In this document: piece by piece, positions 26,901-34,789 of the stretch
Layout of the letters: each line of letters opens with the position of its first letter
Numbering within the stretch: position 1 is the first letter of the stretch
Source: Snodgrassella alvi SCGC AB-598-O02
GTDB taxonomy: Bacteria > Pseudomonadota > Gammaproteobacteria > Burkholderiales > Neisseriaceae
Length of the DNA stretch: 53,934 nt
Assembly: GCA_000725195.1 (NCBI GenBank)
Contig: JAIL01000252.1
Location: forward strand, 1-53,934
Direction: 5' to 3'
The notes under the pieces: model-generated
What the model was told of the DNA's origin: nothing
Seen by the model: only the letters and a program-made list of their open reading frames with translations
Databases searched by the model: none
Translations under genes and position numbers: made by a program

Positions 26901-27681
26901 TCTGGCAATCACTCGTGGAGATGATGCCATCCGTTTTAGAGATATTCAGGCTCAGCCTCGAAAAATTATTTCATCACCTATCTGGTCTGGAGTGGAAAGT
27001 GAAAAGGTCAGCTATAACGCTGGTTATACCAATGTGCATGAACTGATTCCATGGCGCACCTTAACCGGCCGGCAGCAGTTTTATCAGGATCATCAATGGA
27101 TGCGCTTGTTCGGTGAAGGGCTGGTTTCTTATCGTCCGGCAGTAGACTTGAAAACTACGCTAAATGTGCAAGGTCATCAAAGTAATGGCAATCCTGAAAT
27201 CGTACTGAATTTCCTCACTCCACACCAGAAATGGGGCATACACAGTACTTATTCGGATAATTTGCGTATGCTAACTTTATCTCGTGGCGGTCCACATGTG
27301 TGGATTTCAGAGATCGATGCCAAGCGTGCTGGATTGGAAGATAACGATTGGGTAGAGGTATTTAATGTTAATGGTACTTTGACAGCACGTGTGGTTGTCA
27401 GCCAGCGTATTCCGGAAACCATGATTCTGATGTATCACGCACAGGAAAAAATTGTCAATGTGCCCGGTTCAGAGCTGTCCGGTAAACGCGGAGGTATTCA
27501 TAACTCAGTCACTAAAGTAGTTATGAAGCCAACGCATATGATTGGTGGTTATGCTCAATTATCATGGGGCTTTAATTATTACGGTACGGTAGGTACCAAC
27601 CGTGATGAGCTTGTCGTAGTACGCAAAATGAACAGAGTGGAATGGCTGGATCAACCGGCCAAAACACCGGTGACAGAATAA
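23986..27681 (+). CDS. narG: Respiratory nitrate reductase alpha subunit
   Basis: A 1231-aa molybdenum-bisMGD catalytic subunit of the membrane-bound nitrate reductase, which reduces nitrate to nitrite on the cytoplasmic face. The FS0 cluster ligands are visible as His50, Cys54, Cys58 and Cys93 (RSTHGVNCTGSC ... RGCPRG), the same numbers as in E. coli NarG. This fixes the start at ATG 23986, with GGAG 9 nt upstream, over an upstream ATG at 23950. The Mo-ligand Asp is in YDWYCDLPP. The N-terminus lacks a Tat signal, as expected for NarG. C-terminal cofactor motifs such as NFLTPHQKWGIHSTYSDN are intact. The length equals the family norm (about 1247). narHJI follow at 13, 9 and 12 nt. Confidence 0.98.
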   Translation: MSHFLDRLNFLRKTKETFSAGHGAVVAEGREWENTYRQRWQHDRIVRSTHGVNCTGSCSWRVFVKNGLITWEMQQTDYPRTRADLPNHEPRGCPRGASYSWYVYSAQRVKYPMIRASLLRMWREKRQNMNAIEAWQGITQNPELAQKYKSQRGQGGFVRLDWQEAYEIIAAANAFTIKEFGPDRVIGFSPIPAMSMVSYAAGSRYLSLIGGVPLSFYDWYCDLPPSSPQTWGEQTDVAESADWYNANYLMVWGSNVPMTRTPDAHFYTEVRYKGTKTVAVSSDYGEMVKFSDIWMAPKQGTDAALAMAMGHVILKEFHLQNPSEYFIDYCRRLTDMPNLVVINQENGKLLPGYFLRASQIAGGLDESNHPEWKTLVIDENTGDIVAPKGSIGFRWGEQGKWNLLAQKSDSTEIKALISLKDNHDAIMGVSFDYFGGDDAAEVIVKNIPVKQIINADGEKILVTTVFDLMCANYGIDRGFGGDGVTDDYLADVPYTPLWQQKHTGVKPELVIQVAREFAQNAHETHGRSMVIVGAGLNHWYHMDMAYRGIINMLMMCGCIGQSGGGWCHYVGQEKLRPQTGWAPLAFAADWNRPARQMNGTSFFYAHTSQWRHEKLKMSEVIAPTHAGQMANLSQLDFNIKAERMGWLPSAPQLGRNPLDVTRDAEAQGKDPIAFAVEQMKSGALDMACTDPDNPQNFPRNLFVWRSNILGSSSKGHEYFLKYLLGTQNALMSDESDAIKPIDVQIRPAAEGKLDLLTVLDFRMSTTCLYADIVLPTATWYEKDDLNTSDMHPFIHPLSEAVKPLWESKTDWDIYRGLAKVFSETAKDYLGVRKDLVLTPLMHDSPEELAQPFDPKDWKLGECEPIPGKTMPKMTVVERDYGAIYDKFTSVGPLLEKIGNGGKGISWQTAAEVDLLRKLNSTQSTGVAAGQPKLHTAIDAAEMILSLAPETNGHVAVKAWQALSKNTGIDHTHLAITRGDDAIRFRDIQAQPRKIISSPIWSGVESEKVSYNAGYTNVHELIPWRTLTGRQQFYQDHQWMRLFGEGLVSYRPAVDLKTTLNVQGHQSNGNPEIVLNFLTPHQKWGIHSTYSDNLRMLTLSRGGPHVWISEIDAKRAGLEDNDWVEVFNVNGTLTARVVVSQRIPETMILMYHAQEKIVNVPGSELSGKRGGIHNSVTKVVMKPTHMIGGYAQLSWGFNYYGTVGTNRDELVVVRKMNRVEWLDQPAKTPVTE

Positions 27682-27694
27682 AAAGGACACAATC

Positions 27695-29248
27695 ATGAAA
27701 ATTCGTGCACAAATCGGAATGGTGTTAAATCTGGACAAGTGTATTGGCTGTCATACCTGTTCTGTTACCTGTAAAAATGTATGGACCAGTCGTGACGGGG
27801 TCGAATATGCCTGGTTTAATAATGTAGAAACAAAACCCGGTATCGGCTATCCGAAAAACTGGGAGGATCAGGAACAGTATAAAGGTGGCTGGGTACGTGA
27901 AAATTCAGGCAAGCTGAAACTGAAGCAGGGTAATCGTCTCAAAGTACTGGCCAATATCTTTGCCAACCCTAACATGCCGGCTATTGACCAGTATTATGAA
28001 CCGTTTACCTATGATTATGAGCATCTGCAAAATGCCCCGCTGATGCAAACTCCGCCTACAGCACGGCCTGTTTCGGTATTAACCGGGCAGAAAATGGACA
28101 AAATTCACTGGGGACCGAACTGGGAAGATGATTTAGGCGGTGAATTTGCCAAGCGTTCTAAAGATAAACTTTTTGATGGCATTCAGAAAGATATCTACGC
28201 TGCTTTTGAAAACACATTTATGATGTATTTGCCGCGTCTGTGTGAGCATTGCCTGAATCCAGCCTGTGTGGCCAGTTGCCCGTCCGGTTCAATATACAAG
28301 CGTGAAGAAGATGGGATTGTTCTGATTGATCAGGATAAATGCCGTGGCTGGCGTATGTGTGTCTCTGGCTGCCCTTATAAAAAGATTTACTACAACTGGG
28401 TAGCAGGCAAAGCGGAAAAATGTATTTTCTGTTATCCGCGCATTGAAGGCGGTCAACCGACAATTTGTTCAGAAACCTGTGTTGGCAGAATACGTTATCT
28501 CGGTGTACTCCTCTATGATGCAGACCGGATCAGTGAGAGTGCTGCGATAGAAAATCCTCAGGATTTATACGAACAGCAACTGGATATTTTTCTTGACCCG
28601 AATGATCCTGAAATTGCCAAAGAAGCACTGGCTCAGGGAATTCCGGCAGACTGGATACAGGCAGCTCAGAATTCGCCGGTTTATAAAATGGCGGTTGAAT
28701 GGAAAGTGGCATTTCCGTTGCATCCAGAATATCGTACTTTACCGATGGTTTGGTATATTCCGCCGTTATCACCAATTCAGTCTGCGGTTGAATCCGGTGT
28801 TATTGGTCAGAATGGTCTGATTCCGGAAATAAAAGATATGCGAATTCCGATTGAATATCTGGCCAATCTGCTCACTGCCGGTAAAACCGAACCAATTATT
28901 AATGCGCTGCAAACCATGATTGATATGCGTAAATACATGCGCAGCAAAAATATTTATTCTGAAGAGCAGGCATTACAGGAATTGTCCGGACATCGTTTGA
29001 GTGCTGCACAAATTGAAGAAATGTATCAGGTAATGGCAATTGCCAATTATGAAGACAGATTTGTCATTCCAAGTGCACATAAAGAACTGGTCAGCAATAC
29101 TTTTGAGGAAAAAGCCAGTTGCGGATTTTCTTTTGGAGATGGCTGCCATAACGGCCACAGCAAAGAAAGCCTGTTTGGTACACGTAAAGCTTCACCGATT
29201 ATTTTTCATGGACTGCGTAAGAAAAATAATCGTCAGTCGGCCTCATAG
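27695..29248 (+). CDS. narH: Respiratory nitrate reductase beta subunit
   Basis: A 517-aa iron-sulfur subunit that passes electrons from NarI haems to NarG. Four cysteine groups are seen: CIGCHTCSVTC near the N-terminus, LCEHCLNPACVASCPSG, CRGWRMCVSGCPYKK and CIFCYPRIEGGQPTICSETC. The Trp in CRGW in place of Cys is normal and marks the [3Fe-4S] centre. The GRIRYLGVLLYDADR segment is the family signature. The ribosome-binding site AAAAGGA lies before ATG 27695. It is about the length of E. coli NarH (512). Confidence 0.98.
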   Translation: MKIRAQIGMVLNLDKCIGCHTCSVTCKNVWTSRDGVEYAWFNNVETKPGIGYPKNWEDQEQYKGGWVRENSGKLKLKQGNRLKVLANIFANPNMPAIDQYYEPFTYDYEHLQNAPLMQTPPTARPVSVLTGQKMDKIHWGPNWEDDLGGEFAKRSKDKLFDGIQKDIYAAFENTFMMYLPRLCEHCLNPACVASCPSGSIYKREEDGIVLIDQDKCRGWRMCVSGCPYKKIYYNWVAGKAEKCIFCYPRIEGGQPTICSETCVGRIRYLGVLLYDADRISESAAIENPQDLYEQQLDIFLDPNDPEIAKEALAQGIPADWIQAAQNSPVYKMAVEWKVAFPLHPEYRTLPMVWYIPPLSPIQSAVESGVIGQNGLIPEIKDMRIPIEYLANLLTAGKTEPIINALQTMIDMRKYMRSKNIYSEEQALQELSGHRLSAAQIEEMYQVMAIANYEDRFVIPSAHKELVSNTFEEKASCGFSFGDGCHNGHSKESLFGTRKASPIIFHGLRKKNNRQSAS

Positions 29249-29257
29249 GACAGACAA

Positions 29258-29893
29258 ATGTATAAAATTTTATCCATTTTACTAAGCTATCCAAGGCAGG
29301 AATGGTTAGACCATACGGATGAATTGCATTCAATTCTGGCCGATCAGTTATCTGCTAATCAGATTTCAGTATTACAGCCATTTTTTGAACATTTACGCAC
29401 GCATGATGAAATCGATCTTCAAGAAGTATATGTAGCTACTTTTGATCGCAGTCGCAAACATGCTTTACACATGTTTGAACATCTGCATGGAGAAGATCGC
29501 ATCCGTGGTCAGGCGATGGTCGATTTACTGGCAGAATATCAGAAACACGGCTTTGAACCTGCCGATAATGAATTGCCGGATTATCTGCCTTTATTTTTAG
29601 AATTTTTGTCTCATGTTGCCGAAGATGAAGCCAAAAATTTACTTGCTGATGCAGTCCATGTGATTGGCTATATAGCTGACAACCTGCATCAGAGTAAATC
29701 AGTGTATGCACCGGTTATGGATGCAGTTGTCGCTTTATCTCCAGTTAAACCGCAGCCATTACAGGCTGCACCAGTACGCAATATGGACGAAGCTCTGGAA
29801 AAATTCGGACCAACAGCAGAAGGACTGGAACCGTTATTAAATCAGCCGTCTGTGCAGGAAGTGCAATTTTTCCGCAATAAAAAATTCAGTTAG
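29258..29893 (+). CDS. narJ: Nitrate reductase assembly chaperone NarJ
   Basis: A 211-aa cytoplasmic chaperone that binds apo-NarG so that the molybdenum cofactor and the FS0 cluster are inserted before membrane docking. It is not part of the final enzyme. The helical TorD/NarJ fold signatures are visible: ILSILLSYPRQEWLDH at the N-terminus, YVATFDRSRKHALHMFEHLHGEDRIRGQAM in the core, and DNELPDYLPLFLEFLS. ATG 29258 lies 9 nt after narH with AGGAC upstream. Confidence 0.95.
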   Translation: MYKILSILLSYPRQEWLDHTDELHSILADQLSANQISVLQPFFEHLRTHDEIDLQEVYVATFDRSRKHALHMFEHLHGEDRIRGQAMVDLLAEYQKHGFEPADNELPDYLPLFLEFLSHVAEDEAKNLLADAVHVIGYIADNLHQSKSVYAPVMDAVVALSPVKPQPLQAAPVRNMDEALEKFGPTAEGLEPLLNQPSVQEVQFFRNKKFS

Positions 29894-29905
29894 CCGGGAG
29901 ACAGC

Positions 29906-30595
29906 ATGTATTATCTTAATCAATTTATTTTCGGCATTTTTCCTTATATTGCCGCCAGTATTTTTTTTCTGGGCAGTTTGATTCGTTTTGATACAAATCA
30001 GTATTCATGGAAGTCTGAATCAAGCCAGCTGCTTTATCCGCGTCTGCTGCGAGTTGGCAATATTCTGTTTCATATTGGTGTACTCGGACTGTTTTTCGGA
30101 CATCTGGTCGGTTTGCTTACGCCTGTAGTAGTTTGGGATACACTTGGTGTTACTCATGAAGCCAAGCAGCTGACAGCAATGATTGCCGGCGGAATAATGG
30201 GTACACTTGCTTTAATCGGATTACTGATGCTTATTTACCGGCGTTTCAGCTGTGCACGTTTACTGGCTAACAGTAGCTGGCGCGACAAACTGGTATTAAT
30301 CTGGTTGCTGATTACGCTTTGTCTGGGGCTGGGTACTATCCATGTTTCCGCTCATCATCTGGACGGAGCAGAAATGATTAGTCTTATGCAGTGGGCTCAG
30401 CATATTGTGACATTCAGAGGCGGTGCAGCGGATATTATTGCGCATGTCAGCCCGATTTTTAAATTACACCTCTTTATGGGGATGAGTGTTTTTGTTATTT
30501 TCCCATTTACCCGTTTGGTACATGTTTGGAGTGGGTTTGGAACATTAGTATACCTAAAGCGCAAAACTCAGCTAGTAAGAAGCCGGCGCTACTAA
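29906..30595 (+). CDS. narI: Respiratory nitrate reductase gamma subunit (cytochrome b)
   Basis: A 229-aa membrane subunit with five hydrophobic helices that oxidises quinol at the periplasmic side and anchors NarGH. The haem b ligands are visible as His56 and His66 (FHIGVLGLFFGHL) and His188 and His206 in the last helix pair (KLHLFMGM ... FTRLVHVW). They sit at or within one residue of the E. coli positions. The ribosome-binding site GGGAG lies before ATG 29906. It is the last gene of the operon and is followed by a 15-bp hairpin. Confidence 0.97.
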   Translation: MYYLNQFIFGIFPYIAASIFFLGSLIRFDTNQYSWKSESSQLLYPRLLRVGNILFHIGVLGLFFGHLVGLLTPVVVWDTLGVTHEAKQLTAMIAGGIMGTLALIGLLMLIYRRFSCARLLANSSWRDKLVLIWLLITLCLGLGTIHVSAHHLDGAEMISLMQWAQHIVTFRGGAADIIAHVSPIFKLHLFMGMSVFVIFPFTRLVHVWSGFGTLVYLKRKTQLVRSRRY

Positions 30596-30618
30596 CATTT
30601 TGCCAAGTCATACTTGAC

Positions 30619-30658
30619 AATACATCAGTCCATGATAGTAATTATGGACTGATGTATT
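30619..30658 (+). terminator. Hairpin terminator after narGHJI
   Basis: A perfect 15-bp stem (AATACATCAGTCCAT / ATGGACTGATGTATT) with a 10-nt loop, 23 nt after the narI stop. It lacks a long T run. Confidence 0.75.
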
Positions 30659-31131
30659 AATTATAAATATCGATTAAAGAGTAATAATTAAAAATTGCTT
30701 TAGGTCTCATTTAAATGTACGTAAACATGTTTGATGACAAAAAACGCTAATAATTAATTGATCATTACGAACTACAGGATATCAAATGGTTAAGATGGAA
30801 TTTTCTATATCAATTAAAGTGTGTTGAGTTTTTGTATTTAAGCTTTCGAAAAATTCCATAAATTAAAAATACAACCACAAATAAAAAGAATTTTGCTAAA
30901 TATATCTATTATTTTTCGATCAAAAATACTGCTGTAAACCTTCATTAGGATTTATTCTTTATTCGCGTAATTTTTTAAAAATCTTAGTAATTCTAAATAA
31001 TACGGCTTTATGATTATCTTATTTATGATAAACCTAATTAATCTTTTTTTAAATATAATAAAATTATTAGGTTTGCTATAAAATATGCCAAATAAATAAA
31101 TAAATAAATTTATAGTGTATTATTTTAATAA
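30659..31131. other. AT-rich gap between the nar operon and the repressor gene
   Basis: About 470 bases with no open frame, RNA gene or clear repeat. It separates the two convergent genes and marks the left edge of the low-G+C accessory stretch. Confidence 0.6.
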
Positions 31132-31752
31132 TTAAGTATAGATTTTAAATTTTTCGACTACTACACCACACACTTTAAACTGTTCTGTCAGAGCTATGAT
31201 GGGATAACGAGGATTTAGAGGCTTGAGATATTGACGACTACCTTCGATAATTAATTGTTTAAGCATCGCTTCAGCTTTATGTTCATAAACGACAATAAAA
31301 TTTTTATCCTGTGGTGTAGTCATTGGTTCAACAATAATATAGTCACCTGATACAAATTCTGGTTCCATACTGTCCCCAAAAACTTCAAGGGCAAATGTAT
31401 AGTCTGTAGGTTTATGGAAAGCCGGTACAAACATCTGTCTGTCTTTAGGGAATTCAGTATTAACACTATGCCATTCTCCTGCTTCTTCCCAATTCAACAA
31501 AGGCATTTTTACACTACAATAATGCTCAGATGCAGGTTCAACAGAGGAAATTCCAAAATGTTCAGGTGTGACAACGTCGGCAAAGTAAGATATCAGTTTA
31601 TCGATATGAGTTTTATTAATACGGCCTGTTTTAATCCAGCTGGTAACAGACGGAGGTTTGATGGAAAAAGCTCGAGCTACATCGGCTTTTCTAACTCCTT
31701 TTAATTTAATTGCAACATTAATAGCCTCGCCTAATTTTTTCCCGCTAAACAT
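31132..31752 (-). CDS. CI/LexA-like repressor (XRE helix-turn-helix plus S24 peptidase)
   Basis: A 206-aa phage-type repressor. The N-terminal helix-turn-helix (about residues 8-60) reads RKADVARAFSIKPPSVTSWI with a typical recognition helix. The C-terminal S24 domain has catalytic Ser128 in FGDSMEPEFVSGDYIIV and Lys165 in EAMLKQL. A candidate Ala-Gly cleavage site is at 91-92 (NWEEAGEW), so RecA-stimulated self-cleavage on DNA damage is plausible. The ribosome-binding site before ATG 31752 (AAAGGAAAA) is good. No phage structural, integrase or Cro genes are nearby. It is an orphan, either a prophage remnant or a domesticated SOS/stress regulator. A palindromic candidate operator lies 34 nt upstream. 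Confidence 0.9.
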   Translation of the reverse strand: MFSGKKLGEAINVAIKLKGVRKADVARAFSIKPPSVTSWIKTGRINKTHIDKLISYFADVVTPEHFGISSVEPASEHYCSVKMPLLNWEEAGEWHSVNTEFPKDRQMFVPAFHKPTDYTFALEVFGDSMEPEFVSGDYIIVEPMTTPQDKNFIVVYEHKAEAMLKQLIIEGSRQYLKPLNPRYPIIALTEQFKVCGVVVEKFKIYT

Positions 31753-31785
31753 AGTTTTCCTTTTGCCTTTATTAAAAAAACTAAT

Positions 31786-31808
31786 AACTAATTAAAAGTT
31801 AATTTGTT
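31786..31808. promoter_or_regulatory. Candidate operator of the S24 repressor
   Basis: A 23-bp imperfect palindrome AAC-N-AATTAA-NNN-TTAATT-N-GTT, with 9 of 11 positions symmetric per arm, 34-56 nt upstream of the repressor start. Size and symmetry suit a CI-type dimer and would allow autoregulation. The surrounding AT-richness makes chance symmetry possible. Confidence 0.45.
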
Positions 31809-32653
31809 AAATTATGTAATTAAAATAAGTTCAATAATCTCTATATGTCATAAAATTAAAGTTTTTATATCTTAAAAGTAAAATAAATTAAATTATATAT
31901 TTGGTATTAAAATATAACTAATACCTGATTTAACATTATATTAACTATGTCTTAGTGTAACTTGTCATAGATATGTTAAAATACGCTTATTTAATAACTT
32001 AACTGTTAATCTATTTAATGTTAACGTTAATTCAATTATACATATTTTAATGTTAATTTATGTTAAACATCTCCGATTGTGTAGAATGTTATTTAAGAGA
32101 ATTTTAGTTATTAAATATTAGAGATTTAGAGCGTATCTCAAAATTTATTGCATTTTATTGAGTTATCAAATTAAAATAAAAATTTTTCCGTTTCGCGCTC
32201 TAATAAATTTACTAATCTATTTTTTGGGTCAATATTTTAAATATAATTGTTTTTTAATGTTAAACGTACAAAATAATTTATGTATTCATTAAAAATTTAC
32301 ATAACTTAAATAAGTAGATTTTTGTTTACCTATGGCATGAATTTCACCTTTGAGGTTTAAATTAGATTAATCCTCCAGCTGTAATATCGGTATCAAAAGT
32401 TAAATTATAGCCTGAAGAAATTATTTAATTTTTAAATTTAAAAATCGTGATAGGATTCTCCTTGAGTTAATTTTTTTAATAGCAGATACAACTTTTAAAA
32501 GCAATTATGGTTACCATAATTACTTATTTTGTTTTTATATATAACAATTGCAGAGAAGCAGTTAGTATGAAATCAACTAGAGGTTTTAAATATAAAAAAT
32601 AATGTCAGTGTATACTGAAATTTTCTAATTCATAAAATTTATATAAAAAAATT
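31809..32653. other. Long gene-free AT-rich region
   Basis: About 845 bases without any usable open frame. From 31990 to 32075 the hexamer TGTTAA or its relatives (TGTTAACGTTAA) occurs at least four times, which could be further regulator sites. An 8-bp-ended 78-bp inverted-repeat element (32126-32203) lies inside. Otherwise I see only low-complexity sequence. Confidence 0.5.
32126..32203. repeat. Small element with 8-bp terminal inverted repeats
   Basis: It starts TTAGAGCG and ends CGCTCTAA, perfect inverted ends around 62 bases of AT-rich DNA. It is an island of G+C at both ends in otherwise AT-only surroundings. It might be a MITE-like relic or an insertion-sequence end. No second copy is seen in the window, so it stays a weak call. 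Confidence 0.35.
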
Positions 32654-32935
32654 TTATTTTAACGATAGATTTGGTAATAATTTACTTGCTGCAAAGAAAA
32701 TATAATTGAGATCCACTAAATCATGAATATAGAACGGATCTGTTTTCATAATGCTTTTGGCTTCTTCAATTGAATTACTCATGATTAATATGACACCACC
32801 CGATTTATCTTCTAGAAGTCCAGAAGCAAGAAATTTATTTTTAGCAAAGTATTTTTCTAAAGATGTGTTATGTTCGTCCAGTTTTGTAAGAATTTCTGCC
32901 ATAGGCTTTTTAAACATTAAAGTAACAATTATCAC
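32654..32935 (-). CDS. YciI/YCII-domain protein
   Basis: A 93-aa small protein with the dimeric alpha-beta barrel pattern of YciI relatives: IIVTLMFKKPMAEI as first strand, a helix around EHNTSLEKYFAKN, then KSGGVILIMSNSIEEAKSIM, and the characteristic KTDPFYIHDLVDL with the conserved Asp-Pro-Phe. YciI proteins have no settled function; some are proposed hydrolases. The gene is very AT-rich and isolated, with poor ribosome-binding sequence upstream (GGAAATATAG). Identification rests on the DPF motif and overall pattern. Confidence 0.75.
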   Translation of the reverse strand: MIIVTLMFKKPMAEILTKLDEHNTSLEKYFAKNKFLASGLLEDKSGGVILIMSNSIEEAKSIMKTDPFYIHDLVDLNYIFFAASKLLPNLSLK

Positions 32936-33495
32936 TATATTTCCTTATTTGATAAATATTTATTCAAATTAATATATTGATGTAAAGTGTTGTTATGCTA
33001 TAGCAATCTACTGTTAAATATTGTAGATTGATTTGGATTAACTTGATACTAATCAAATTAAATAACTAAAAATTGATCAGCAAACATGAATTATAGGTAA
33101 GAGAAATCTTTTATTGTGATTGATATCATTAAGCGATTTTTATCTGTATAGAAGGGATTGAAAGATAAACTTTGCTACGCAGTTGACCAATAATTTTTTT
33201 TCTATAAGTCAAGATGCTTTGCGCTTAATAGATTAGTAAATTTAATTTTATTAACTTATTAATTGTTACTGGCGTATTAAAACAACTGATTCCAATAAAT
33301 CAATTTTAATTTGTTTGATTTTCTGCAAATAATCTAAGTTTAATCAAGTGTATTTATAAAATAAATTTACAAAAATGAATGTTTTAAATAATCATTAAAT
33401 TGAAGTAGAGATAAATTATAATATTAAATTTATAGCTTAACCTTGAAGATAATATAAACAATCAAAATAGCAGTAAGTAAGGTTTAATTGTATAT
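32936..33495. other. Gene-free AT-rich region between the YciI-like gene and ssrA
   Basis: About 560 bases, no open frame. It contains AATAGATTAGTAAATTTA at 33227-33244, the exact reverse complement of 32204-32221. It should hold the 3' processing and termination signals of ssrA, but no clear terminator hairpin was found. Confidence 0.5.
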
Positions 33496-33856
33496 TGGTG
33501 GAGGCGGGGGGAATCGAACCCCCGTCCGAAAGTCCTCTACAGAGCGATCTACATATTTAGTCTTGCCAACTTAAAATCTTGTTTCCAAACCGCCGACAGA
33601 CAGGCTATTTGAAAACCAGTTGCCTTAAATCTTATTCAGTGCCAAGCAACCCGACACTGAACCAGCCAATGTAAATGTCGTTGCGGTGAGTTACCTCACA
33701 CGGCCCATCGGCCAACCGTTGCAACGTTTAGCCTTAAGCGGCTAAAGCGTAAGATTCGTCGTTTGCGACTATATAAATTCAGGGTTTAACGGGTATCTGA
33801 GACCCCGATATGCACGCATCTGCTTTGCAACCCCCGTCGAAACCAAGGTCGCCCCC
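33496..33856 (-). ncRNA. ssrA: tmRNA
   Basis: A 361-nt tmRNA that rescues stalled ribosomes. On the minus strand it starts GGGGGCGACCTTGGTTTCGA (tRNA-like 5' half with the G-U pair region) and ends GTTCGATTCCCCCCGCCTCC followed by an encoded ACCA (T arm, acceptor and CCA). The 5' and 3' ends pair to form the acceptor stem. The resume codon and tag reading frame are at 33766-33734 and encode ANDESYALAA then TAA, so with the charged Ala the tag is A-ANDESYALAA. Pseudoknot-forming segments lie around the tag, as usual. The tag is close to the beta/gammaproteobacterial consensus ANDE-YALAA. Confidence 0.98.
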
Positions 33857-33869
33857 AGATGGTTTGGTG

Positions 33870-33898
33870 ATTATACTTTTTTTTGATGTATATGCCTA
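33870..33898 (-). promoter_or_regulatory. ssrA promoter
   Basis: On the minus strand a perfect TATAAT (33875-33870) with TAGGCA 17 nt upstream as a 4/6 -35 box. The -10 is 13 nt from the mature 5' end, which leaves room for a short leader removed by RNase P. Confidence 0.6.
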
Positions 33899-34229
33899 GT
33901 CACATGATCACTAATTGATTTGACTTAGATAAGAAACAATGAAAATTGATATAATATGTCATATTAATCATATTTGTACATTCAAAATAATGTTAATATA
34001 TGTTGTATATTACCTATAGTATTGAATTAAATGGGGTGGCTTTAACAATTAAAAAAATAAAACGACACCAGATAAGTATGATTGAAAGTGGTACGGCGAA
34101 TCTTTTTATAGTTTCCAGCAATAAAATGGCAGGTGTAATATAAACTTAATTTTATAGAATAGAGATTGTGTGAAAGATAACAATTTATCTCAATCATTAT
34201 GATGTTTCTAAATAACGGCAATATATTCT
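33899..34229. other. Gap between ssrA and the STY0301-like array
   Basis: About 330 bases, AT-rich, no gene. It lies between divergently read features. Confidence 0.5.
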
Positions 34230-34586
34230 ATGTTGCTGAACAAAATCAAAATAACTATATTTTCATTTAGTATCTTACTTGTATTGCTATCATTTAATTG
34301 TCAGGCAAATGTTCCTATTGTGATCTGTCCGGCAACATTTTCTAACGGATATGATGTTTGCCTGTATAAGAATGCCAGAGTATTCGATAGACCAATATAA
34401 TTAAATGTTGAGTTAAAGCCAGAATTTGAAAATGATAAACAATTTTGGCAGGTGTTTGGGATGAAGTATGCCCTTTTTTTAATCTGCACATACGCTAAAG
34501 CTAATTATTATATTGTTTTTGATGCGAAGGGAGCGAGCTTTTGCGAAGTTACCAATAAACCTTTACAGGTAAGATGTATGCCTTAA
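34230..34586 (+). pseudogene. STY0301-like secreted protein gene with one nonsense codon
   Basis: A 119-codon frame that would encode a secreted protein like its neighbour at 35596. It has a signal peptide at residues 1-26 (ending CQA-NVP), then VICPATFSNGYDV, KNARVFDRPI, a TAA at 34398-34400, then LNVELKPEFENDKQFW and an intact ending FCEVTNKPLQVRCMP. In the paralog the TAA position is GAA (Glu), so a single G-to-T change broke the gene. Everything downstream of the stop remains in frame, so decay is recent or the stop is tolerated by readthrough. The function is unknown; see the array entries. Confidence 0.85.
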
Positions 34587-34700
34587 TCATTAAATATAAT
34601 CTTATCAGTATACTTGCAGGAATAATTTATCTGCATATACTTGAATATAGGATATAATCAATCTGGTAAATTATTTAAGTTAAAATGAAGTTTTGATTCT

Positions 34701-34784
34701 ATGGGTAATGAGGTGGTAGATTATCAAAGTGTTGCAATATTGAGTTTGAAAATAAATGGTTGTGCTCAAAATAATAGATATTAA
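34701..34784 (+). CDS. 27-codon small frame ahead of an STY0301-like gene, copy 1
   Basis: ATG 34701 opens MGNEVVDYQSVAILSLKING and seven more residues to TAA 34782. Its first 17 codons match a second copy at 36088 (MNNEIVDYESDAILSLKN) in the same place relative to the next paralog. Here the upstream sequence (TGAAG) is a weak ribosome-binding site. It could be a leader peptide, a conserved remnant of a lost gene, or simply part of a duplicated promoter region. Confidence 0.35.
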   Translation: MGNEVVDYQSVAILSLKINGCAQNNRY

Positions 34785-34789
34785 TTTGT

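Noticed and set aside
28218-28463. Antisense frames inside narH and narG
   Set aside because: They are shadows of strongly conserved genes on the opposite strand and lack start signals.
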